From: Halictus rubicundus
Taxonomy: Eukaryota; Arthropoda; Insecta; Hymenoptera; Halictidae
Length of the DNA stretch: 64,000 bases
Direction: 5' to 3'
Assembly (NCBI RefSeq): GCF_050948215.1
Contig: NC_135161.1
Span: 2,638,830 to 2,702,829, forward strand
Every line of letters starts with the position of its first letter. Position 1 is the first letter of the stretch. The position numbers and the translations under genes are program-made. The notes beneath the pieces were generated by a model. The model was not told the DNA's origin. It was given only the letters and a program-made list of their open reading frames with translations, and made no database searches. Of this stretch, positions 13,501 to 25,500 are shown in pieces.

Positions 13501-16500
13501 ATTTATTTGCATGATTATAGGTATGCTTTAAAAATAAAGTGAATTATTTACTATTTTCTATTTAAAATACTACTTTGCCCAGCACTGCTTCCAACGCATG
13601 CGATGCTTAGTTCAGTGTTAATAAATCGCATTCTGAATGTCCTCGTTCAAGTGCCGACAATAGATTTTATCTGGAATCAGTCAGTTGTATATCAAAGGAA
13701 AAAGGACACGTGGAAAATATTCTGTAAATATCAAAAGGCCAATAGTAAATGAATCATGAAGTTAGCAAACAAAAATGCTTATATCTCAGAAACGGTTGAC
13801 CTGTCGACCTATGTTTACCAAGGTTTTCTTACTCAGCACAGTGTGTTCTATATACCACACAAATATTTTTTAACGCCCTGTATATATTACATATCTCTTT
13901 TCTTAATATTCATTATGCTTCAAAAATAAGTATAATTAATCTAGTGTCAGTAATTGGTACCCGCATAGTAATTGGTTTCCTTACCCTAAATGTCGCGACA
14001 GTAATAGCGTGATTCTACACCTCGGGATCGGTGGAAATCTGGAAAAGAAGTTGCCGTAAAATCGTTTGAAATTAAAGGTCAAGAAGTCGAAATGTATTTC
14101 TTATATCGTGGTCCATTCATCCTCGAGGGTCAACTTTTTTACAGGTATCTTGGGACGACACAAAAACGTTCTCTCGAAAAATAACGTCAAAGTGTTAACA
14201 TTTCTTAAACTGATTTGTGGTGAAACTGACTTAAACAAAGTGTAGTCACCCACAAATGAAATTGTATTTATTGAAGACATTTTAGATAAGTATAACTATT
14301 TAAATATCTTAAAACAGAATTTTAAAAAAACCGCCACAAATGTGGGGATTGAATTCTATTAAGACAATGACCCAAAGCACAAGGCCCGAATTGTGCAGGA
14401 ATTTTTACTGTACAATTGTGCAAAAGTACTGCAGCCCCCTCCTCAAACCCCTGACTCAAATTCCATTGAGAATTTGTGGGATTAATTGGACCGCAGAGTT
14501 GGCAAAACGACGATGCATAACAAAAAAGCATTGAAAAACAGGATAAAAGAAGAATAGCATAAAATTAGCAAATTATTTGAAAAAAATAATTAGTAAAATG
14601 CCAAATCGCCTAAGACAAGTTATCAAAAATGTAGAGTACCCAACAAAGTATTAACTAATTATACTGAAGGTATTATTTTTATTTTATAAAGTGCCCCAAT
14701 ATTTTTGTAACATAAAATTTTCTAGATTTTTCTTTTTTACTAAAGCAATTATAAATAAGAAACCAGCCGTTTTTTCGGGAATACATTATTTATACTGTAT
14801 TTTAATATAATTCAACTCAGTTTTGTACATAATTGCATATCCATTCAAAATACAAAGTTAGAATTCAAAATTATATTGTTGGAACTAATGCGTAATTCCC
14901 AGTTATTTCGTCAATAGCATGTGACATATAGCTATAGCATACAGCTATTAATCGTAAAAAAGTAATGCACGAAAGCAAAGAAATAAAGAATCATGTAAAG
15001 AGGGCTGATAGAAGAATTACAAGAATAATGTAAGAAAACGTAATACTGTATCAGCTGTGTAACTGACGACGTAAATATAAACATACTGAGTATAAAACCA
15101 GTTTAAGAACTGTTAAAACTTTTACATAATTTTTTGAAAAAATGACCGAGCTTCGTTCCTTTAACGAAGTTGATCCTCGCGATAGATGGATCACGGTATA
15201 AGACAAAATGTTAACCTTCTAACCTTGAACTTCAAGGTGAAGAATCTGATTTCCGCCGATCTTTAGGTGTAGAATGACGCTATAGTGGTTGTGACATATA
15301 ATTTCCTCGCACCTTGTACCAGTATCGCCAGATCATGACTCATGTCCCCACTCTAAGTTCCCCCTCTAACGCGCTATTCCCCACGCTTCTGTCGCGCATA
15401 CTCGGATACTGGGAGATAAAGGGTAACATTTTCCCCTCAATTCGTGCTGCCTCCCCTCATCAGGCGACACTGGACATATATATTTTATATTGTATCGTTT
15501 CACTTTGAAATAAATGTTGTTGTCATATCTTTAAACTCTTGGTACAGATTACTTCGCTACTACATAACGAGTTTCTGTTAATATTACTTAATTACTAATA
15601 TGTGCAGTCAAACCTGTTTTTGTGCGGTGGATAGGGACCGCATAAGAGAAACCGCACAAAAAAGAATGTTCAGAAACTTCATAAATAGCTGTAACAAATA
15701 ATTTTTTAAGAATTTTTAAAGAAAATTTTTTTTATGCGTTGGAGAGGGACCGCATAAAAAAAGTCTCACTTAGAAAATATGTCAAAGATTTACGAAATAG
15801 CGAAAAAGTGCTTTCCAAACAAAATAAATAATTAAATTAAATTAATTTCTTATTTTAAACATGGAGAATTCAATACTACTCGTCGTAGTCCAAAACGTAA
15901 AGTTTTGTTACCATTAAGTCAGTGATAAGTTTTTGCAACGACGGTCGTTTGATCAACTGCTTGTAAACGTCACGATAGCCAGATATACACAATCGAAGTT
16001 CTTTTTGGAATTTCAAACTCCTATCGAAATAGTTATCTATTTTAAGAAAATGCTTTTAAAATTTGTTGCAAAGCTGGATCCCTGTAGGGGATCCCCATTA
16101 CAATGGTGTTATAATGCCAACACCGTTGGTATTCATATACCGCATAAAAAAAAATCAAACAAAACAAATTGCCGCACAAAAACAGGTTTGACTGTATATA
16201 GTTGCAAAGTAGCTTCACATGATATTGGTCTTCGAGAAAAACTAAACACAGCGTAATACGAGAGTTTGGTTTATTCGGATCCGACATCTCGTCTGACAGA
16301 GGATCCAAATTCTATCCAATTTCTCATGTTTTTCAGGACTAATCGTAAGTGAAAGCTGCACGCATGTATTCATTAGTTTCGAGAATTGCCGATGCAGGGA
16401 GCAGAGGTTTCGTGTTTCCGAGAAGTTGCCAATCTTCTCTCTCGAGAGAGAAGACGACAGCTCGCGTTATCAGTGACAGTCGTGTCAGCGGATGCCAGCC

Positions 16501-19500
16501 AGAGGCGCTAGACGAATCGGATTTCAGCAGATGCTGGCTCGTTTCGTATTTAACGATTGACACGTGGCATCCTTTTCTCCAGCCGCTCCGTCCTATGTGA
16601 TTTGAAAATTCTTTTGCTATTTCCATTTACGAGCAATCGTTTCGTGTAATTTATTAGGTTCTTCCATACGAAATGTCCGATTTCTAACCGTAACAACATA
16701 ATCCTTTCCGAATTAAAACCTATCGATCAAACCAACCACCATTGCAATCAACATGTTCTCTGAAGGAATCAAAAGTTTCTTGATTGTCTACAATTTTGAC
16801 TGTCAACATTCTTCATTGTTTTGATTTTCTACGATATACATATATTGTTTCGACGTGTTGTCAATGCAACATCACTAAAAAATTGTTCAATTTTGAGCGC
16901 AATGATTTTTATCGATCTGAAACAATTTAGTTAAATACATTTAAACATTTATTTATTAATATTAAATTAAATATATTATTTATCATGAATTTTATTTGAA
17001 AAGCTACATTAGCTATGCGTCAACTGAAAAATAATTTCGGTAAAGCCATTTGTTACATAAAGCCAAGCGAGGCGGAATTTCTCTTGCGGACAAGTTGGAT
17101 AAATTGCGCTGGAGTTTTTTAATTATTTCATTCAGCGAAGATAAGTTAAAAACTAGCTACATTCTTTCGACCACAATGAATGTTTAGCTATTTGTTATAG
17201 TTTACACCGATTAGCGAGGATTGCTCGCGCGCTTAACTTGTACATACGAAGCGAAACAGCAATAGCTGGAAGAATGTCATTCTTTCTAAAGAAATTCTTC
17301 CAATTGTAATTAAGGGCAGTCATCAGATCTGATTCTTTACTATCGCGACTGCGTTTAACGGCAAAGTCAGTGCACGAAGTCCGATTTGGATCGTCGGAAA
17401 GAAGTTTGCTGGCCAGTACAATAGTGGTTACGCGATTTTTACGAAAACCGTGTAAGGGAATTCCAGCGCGAGCGGTTTATCTCGTGATATCACGGCCGGT
17501 GAGTTCTCTCGGATTCTTTTCTCTGCTCGTTCGTCTGCTTCCTGGCATGGCTGTTAAATATTACCGAGGAATACTTCGTTGACCAGACGATATTTCATGC
17601 GAGCAGGTGGCGTTTCGCCAAAAGGAACGAGACATGTCCAGGCCCCGAAAGCGTTCTGCCTTTATCGCTCTCTTTTTCCTTCGTCCCTTCTCTCGTTCTC
17701 TCGCTCCTCGTGCCTTCTTGCGAATCAGCGCGGTGCGGCGCGGTGCGGTGCGGTGCGGCGCGGTACAGCGGTACAACCTAAACTCTCGTAAGAGAGGTTC
17801 ACGAACCTCTCGGGTTGGCCCGATCGGTCGTTACGGTACCCGAGGTGGTACCCGAGGTACGAATAACTCGCGTTTCAGTACTCACCATGTCGCCCGTCTC
17901 TCCTGGAAGGCCCATTTCGCCAGGAATCCCGTACGATCCTGGGTAACCCTGAGGACAAAATTTCAGTGATTTGCCGGCGAACGAGATAAAGAAGCTTACT
18001 GCATATTAAACCAATCATTAGAGTCCGGATGTTCATGCATATGTTGATAGAATTTAGAGTAATACACCGACGGAGTAATACACCTGGCCATTATTTGCTA
18101 ATAACTCGGTAAATACGTTTCGTAGCGGTTTGGAATTATGATATATGCTGTTTAATGATCGATTTGAACAGTATCTAACCGTCGAAAATCGTTTAGGACC
18201 GATATGGACAAACTTTCCTCTTAGCGGTGGAACTTGGACAAATTTTCGTCCAGGAGCCGACGGAATAATACACCTGGCCATTATTTGCTATTAACTCGGT
18301 AAATACGCTACGTAGAGATTTTTTTTTCGAGAAAAATTCGTAACCAAAGCTAAAATTTGTTTTGTCGTTAGGACAACCTAAAAACGGGTTATCTCTTTAT
18401 TTTACACGCATTACGCAATGCATATGCTTTACATATTTATTTTTTCAGAACGCATGCTCAAATGTATTACACATTTCGTGCATATGCGCGTAACATATTT
18501 ATTGAATCTGTTTTGCTACCAACGGTTGGTATTTGTGAATACCAGTAGAACTTTGGGACTCAGAGTTGTGCAGAATTACAATTGAATTACTCCAGGAATT
18601 ATAATTACAAAGTAATTTAATTACATAGTAATCATTGATTTTCATTCAATTAAATTACATTGTAATTCGTAATTGCAATTGGAGTACAATTATAAAATAC
18701 TTTGTAATTAATTTACATAAAATAGCGTTACGTATTATGAACAAGGACGAGGAAATTCTTCACAGTTCCGGGCTATACATAATTTGGAGAGCTGTATTTT
18801 AATTATATTGTATTTAAATTGCACATCTGATTAAAATAATTAGTGATTGAATTAACTGAAAGGTTGGAATTATGTAATTCAGTTCCGACGTCGTTGAATT
18901 ACTATATAATTGAAATACAATGTAATTGAATTGCGTAATTCAATTATAATGTAATTAAATTAGCACAACTCTGTCTTGGGAACGATTTGAAAGAGGTTCG
19001 ACAACATTTTTTTCTTCTTGTCCATTTTATTTTTCAACAGGTCGCGGAAACATTTAATAGAAACGATGCTGTTGCCTTTAAAACTGCTTAGGAAGAACAG
19101 AGATTAATAACTCCGTAACAAAGCATTTCCTAACAAACTTTATAAAACATTTCTTTCTTCTTTTTTAAGTTTGGAACATCCTGTATATCCCTTACATATT
19201 TTCATAGCTTTCTTACATATTTTATGTGCATGAACATCCGGACTCTACTCATTATGTGTTGGTATTGAATAAACTGTCTGTTACCTGTATTTTTTCTTAA
19301 ACGATTTTTAATCCATTTATGCGATTATTTATAATAAACCAGCGAAGAAGTCACTTTCTTTCGATTTCTAGATGAGCTCGGGAAGTTTTGCGTAATTAGT
19401 GTTACTGTGTTCTCGAATTCAATTTCTAATAGTATTTTTTACTTATAAAAAATAAAACCACAAATTTTGCAACACTTCGATCATCACATTTGAATTTTGT

Positions 19501-22500
19501 GATAAGAAATATTAATATAATACAGAATGTATACATTCTACACACAGCAAGTGAACAAAGGCTTCTAAAATGCTTTTGCAAAATCAGTATTGGGCAAAAT
19601 TTAATTAATAAAATTCTATTCGACATTATTGAATATCCAATCGAATCAAAATTTACCTGGATAAAAATTTACCCGAATAAGAATTTATTTATAGTTCTAA
19701 CCAAACTAAAGATACTCTCGTGATTTAGGTGCTTGGCTTATTTGCAATAATAATTTTGTCGGGGACAAAATTAAGTGGAACTTAAAAATGAATAATTTCT
19801 TGAAAATTAGATCAAGCTACTTGAGTTTTTGTTTGTGATGTTAGAAAAATGAGTTTACTGAGCAATGTATACAAAAACTTGATTAAAAACGATATATTTT
19901 AAATTTTCATTTTAGGCACAGATAAAAAAATTTAAAAATCGTGCCCTACACTGTTTTCTTCGAAATTCCGGGCAACAGCAATTTCAAAAAAACCTTTTTA
20001 CACATTATCTAGTAAACCTTCTAACATCTTAAAAGAACTCAAGTGGTTTGGTCCAATTATAGTTTTTAAAGGATTACTTAAAAATACTTAAATTTGTTCT
20101 CTCCTGTATATAAATACATGAATTATGAAAAGTAAAAAGTAGAATTAATATTCTATTTCAGTGGATCAATATAATGTTAATAAAATCTTTAAATTAACTT
20201 TCAACAATTTAATCTTTTGTAACATCGATAGGTGCTTAAGATAACATTGATCATGTTTTTGAGTGATGAAAATCAATATTAATTTCAGTTAAATATTAAC
20301 TACGAAAATGAAATAACTGTATGAAGCTGCTTATTTTTTTTTTTTTGTTAATTGTCAAAAAACAAAATAAATTGTATTATTGGAGCAAATGATGGTAGGG
20401 ATAGTTTTAGTAAGTTGATTTTTGTAGCCAGTACCTAATCGCTAAAAATGTAGGTATCACATTTAGTAATTTTGGATAATCGAAGTTATGTATTGTGTTA
20501 CTATTGAGTGAATATTTGTTTTGTGGTTCGCTGAAATCAGAGGCATGCAGTATTGAAGTGTTAGACGCGAGCTTCAATCCCAACAAAAGAAACCAATTTC
20601 CAATTTAAACTCTTAAAAATCCGGCGCCTTAATGTAATCTACGTGAACGAAGAAATTTCGTCCTAGTTATATTCTACACGTTGCCCAATATGCCCGTCAC
20701 GTTTCAAAGCTACTGCCACTCGCAAAACACTGTTTCTCTTCGAAGCTACGTGTCCAACAGTTCCCTTTCGACCTATCCTCGGTTTTACTCCCAGCGAGCA
20801 GTTTGATCCGGCGGAATTTATTCACAGGTCTTTCCAAAGTGTATGTTATGTACATAGGGTAAGGGACCCAATTACGGTTGGGGTGACAATTACTGTGCAT
20901 ATATTAATTATACATATTTTTAAAGCAAAATGAATATTAAAAAAGAGATATTAAATGTTTTTCATTAAAATCAATTAATATACAGTGTGTTTCAAAAGTG
21001 TTGTACTTTCTTGAAAAGGGTGATTCCCTAGGTCATTTGAAATAACTTTTTCCTTTGCGAAAATGTTCTCCGCGGCTACGTTCAAAAGGTATTAACAAAA
21101 AACATGGACTAACCAGAGCGCGGCAACAGCGGACCGGTCATTGGCCGAGCCGGAATCTGTCCGCTGTAGCCGCGTTCTGATTGGTCCGTGTTTTTCATTA
21201 ATAATTCCTTAACAATGACGAGGAGAACATTTTCGCAAAGGAAAAAGTTACTTCAATTGATCTCAGGAATCACCGCTTTCGAAGAAGCGGTACAACATTT
21301 TTGGGACACCCTGTATATATATATACCTCTTTTTAATATTCTTTACGCTTTAAAAATAAGTATAATTAATATAAGCACAGTAATTGGCACCCCCACAGTA
21401 ATGGGGTCCCTTATCCTACATATGTTGTTTATGGTACAGAACATATTTGGTTAAAAATTGTTGTATTATACATTCGGAGAAAAAAGAGGTACCTAATAGA
21501 GTCTATTAATTTTACATTACATCTGTTGGACGAGATGATTATCAAATAGTGACTTCTTCGTTGTTTATTTGTTGCAAAATCATAACGTGTAATTTGTTAT
21601 TGTATTAGATTCACTGAAAAGACTTGTTCTTACATCTGTTTCGGTGGCCAAACTCTTTATAAACTTCAGAAAGATGGAATATACTTATGTATATAAAATA
21701 ATATCATAACCCAGATTAACTGGCCTTAAAATACTATTGTTTTGTTATCACGATTTAATCTTGAAAATAAATGCACAGGATAAGATGGGTCAAAATACCC
21801 CTTATAATAGATATTACCATATTTCTCTAATTTCCTTTTGCATATTGAATAACTTTTAATTTTAGAAGTTGATTTAAATAGTCATTATTTAATGAAATGT
21901 TTCATATTTTATGGAAACTTAAAAAAAAAACGTCCATAATCAATCAACGTTACAAGAAATATTTTGAAACAGCTTAATAAATTTTTAATTGTCTGCTTTC
22001 TTAGCTTTGGTGTCAAGACAAACAATTTTTCGGTAATTTCATTCGATTTTATAGAATGATGTTAGATTACCTCAAGTCCATTGATGCCCGGAGTACCGCG
22101 GTCACCTTTTACACCGATCGAGTTGATACCACCCTCTCCAGGTTCACCAGTTGGTCCGTAATCACCTATCGGACCCGGAGGACCACGATTACCATAGACA
22201 CCTGGCATTCCTGGTGCACCAGCACGTCCATCGGTCCCGTTGCACCCATCCAGACCGTCAGGTCCCATCACACCGGCTAGGCCAGTATAACCCTGTAGTC
22301 AATAATTTAATTATCATTAGTCTCTTATTTTTGGTTCTTTAATCAAGAAAGAATTATCAATAGACTGTACACTAGGGCGGCTATTATTCCCGACTTTCGA
22401 GTTTTGTTTATGCCTCCTCACCCACCAAAATTGTTCCACATAATAAACAAAAATCTGTACAAAGTTTGAGCACCCGCGGATAACGGGACAACGTGCCCCC

Positions 22501-25500
22501 GAGTCCATAAACATTAAAATAAACCTTATTAAATGTTCATAAAATCGTCTTTAAAAAAATGGAGAAAATTGTCAAACCAAAATAAAAAATTTTTGTTGAA
22601 ATTTGAAAACTGAAGTGTTTACAGATAAAAGATGATAAAAACACACTCCAGTTTTCAAAAAATATTTTTTTGTTTTGTTCCGACATTGTTCTCAATTTTT
22701 TCGAAAACCGTTTGTTTTACGTAATACAGCAGAAAAGACGCAGCCTGTCGTATACAGAAAAGACGCAGCCTGTCGTATACATAAAAGACGATATCCTGTA
22801 TATACGTAATTATCATTATCATTACTATAATCTGATCATGAATTGACGTTCACAGAAAGTGATGCTTTAGAAATTACTCTTGAAGTTATAGTATACATTT
22901 GTCAAAAGACAAACGCCTTTTAGACATTTCTAATGAAAAAATAGAAATGATAAATTTATTGTAGGGAATTTAAATAAGATCATCTAAACACTTCCGTCTG
23001 ATAATGTCTTTAAAAAAGTGCTAAGGAGAAAGTTACATTACTTGAAGGTCATCGATCTTACAGATGATAAAACAACCAATTCGCATAATGATATTGATGA
23101 ATATTCAAACGAGCGCAAAAATTTCTAATCATACGGTGGTTAACTAAAAACAATTTACTAAATCATTACCTATGGATTACGTAAGGACCTAATTCCTTCT
23201 CAGAAAGCATTTTTATTCGAAAGAATTGGAATGTTGTAAAACGCAATACTTTATACAATACTATCTGAATTGCATAATTTATGAAATTTTAACAATGCAA
23301 AAACTACCACGAAGAGTTTCCATAATTGATAACTTTTAAGATATTTATTAGAATAGAGGTTTATACAAACCGACAGTCCAGGAGGTCCAGGGAATCCTTG
23401 TATGCCTGGATCACCCTAAAAAGAAAACAAAGATTATATGCATTGCAAATGGTGGCTTCTTAAGTACTGCAATTTAGGTGCATGGTCTTTGTAGTAAATT
23501 TTTATGTATTCTCAGATAAAGTACTAATATCATAAATTAACAACTATAGATTTCGTGTATAATAAAAAATTACTAAAAAATGAAAAACTTCATTAACATT
23601 ACTTGCACTTCAATAAATTGAAGATTTTTCTGTTATCTTTTTTCATATTAGGGAATGTCTGTACTATTGTTTATTTGGAGATTTTTTCCGCCCTTACCAC
23701 GTATTTACAAAATTTGGTGATATTACATCGAATCACCCAATATTTTAAAACCATGAAATATAAAATCAATGGATTTCAAATATTATATTGCTTGAAACGA
23801 TGACATATTTCATTAATATAAAATCCAAAATCCGTATGTATGTGATTTCTTTTATAATTTTTTACTGTTCTCGTGTAATATGGATGAAATTTTATTTAGT
23901 TGCTCGTTATATTTCGTTCGAAAAGTATAGACTACTTACGCAAACATTAACTGTAAAGCAGGATGTGAAAAAATTCAAGATTTTTGAGTTTGTTAATTTT
24001 TAAAAGATACCTATATCTCTCATTGTTTTAGAAGGTTATAAGTACAATGAAAATTGATTAAGATTTCATTAAATATGAGTAAGAATGATGGCTATTCGCA
24101 TAAACAATACAATAATTTGATTTCGTCTATTAGTTGAATCGTTAACTTACTTTCCGATTCGACTGTAAATAGGTAGGGTCAGGAATCTAATTACTGTGCC
24201 TACATTAATTATACTTATTTTTAAAGCATAATGAATATTAAAAAAGATATATATATATATAAACTGATTTTAATGAATAAAATTGTAATATGTCTTTTTT
24301 AATATTCATTACGCTTTAAAAATAAGCACTCCACAGTAATTGGGTTCCTTACCCTATTCGTATAGATTTTAAATAAATAATAAATCAATATCACATTAGT
24401 TCCGGTTAATCCTTCGAAGTACATATGATTTTGTATTCACGAGTTCTGCAAACGCATTGAATCTACAATGTGTATTCACATTAATATCTTCAATGACAGA
24501 CTCGCAAGTTTATAAAAAGAATCGGCTTCATGGTTACGCGATTGCCGCCTACTACATTTGTATAAACATGGTGCATCTGTAATTGAGAAGAACGATTATA
24601 ACATCGCACCCTTGATTCACTGTAAGGTCATCTAATCAGCTTTGCAACTGTGAACAATCGAACGCTTCCTGATCTGTCGGGGCATGTAAAAGTGCGAAAT
24701 CCCGACTATCAGCGAACACGATTTTCTTCCGGGTAAAATAAAGTGCGTCGTTAACAATTGCCTATCGCATTCAATTGCCTCGTGCCAAAGAGTGCAATAT
24801 GATTGTACGCGTCGCATCATGATCACTAACAAGATTCGTGCCAGTTTTTTCGAGACCGCCAACAGTGTTTGCTCACGTCATTTACGACCGTGTAATTAGA
24901 TATTCCCGACAAACTTTGCTAACGATTTCGTCATTACACTTTAGTTTAATTTATTCGTTGATGTGTTACTACTTTACTACAAAAGCTTACGACTATGTTT
25001 CGGCTAATATGTGTCCCAAAAATGTTGTACTTCAAAAATAGTGATCTGGATACTAGACTATATTCCTAAAAAGAATGTTTCGTTTCAATATACACGGTGT
25101 TTCAAAAATGTTGTACTTCCTTGATAGGGGTGATTGCTGAGGTCATTACAAGTAACTTTTTCCTTTACGAAAATGTTCTCCGTGACTTTGTTAAGGAGTA
25201 ATTAATGAAAGAGACGGACCAACCAGAGCGCGTCTACTGCGGACGGATTTCGACTCGGCTAATGCCAACGCCACACTCAGCTGTAGCCGCTCTCTGATTG
25301 GTTCGTGTTTTTCGTTAATAACTCCTTAACAAACCAGCAGAGAACATATTCAGAAAGGAAAAAGTTACTTCATATAACCTCGAGAATAACCCCTTTCAGG
25401 GATATACAACATTTTTGGGACACCCTGTATATATACTCTGTAATAATGCTATATGAAAACTGTGTATAACACCGTACAAATCTAGGCTGAAGTTCCGAAA

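Larger units (their letters stand above)
12258..13986. mobile_element. Family A MITE split by later insertions (host of a nest)
   Basis: The left A terminus (gggtaagggacccaatta) is at 12258-12300. The right half (aagtataattaat..ccttaccc) is at about 13885-13986. A short central A remnant (tgtttaaagaaaaagagat) survives at 12971-12992 between elements B and C. TA lies on both outer sides. Confidence 0.8.

Noticed and set aside
17607..17969. 120-codon plus-strand frame
   Set aside because: Overlaps collagen exon d in antisense and a GCGGT microsatellite; no domain.
21188..21454. Open frame starting MFFINNSLTMTRRTFSQRKK (and a relative at 59115-59318)
   Set aside because: Lies in the arm of family E MITEs and appears because the arms are repeated; no protein family match that I recognise.
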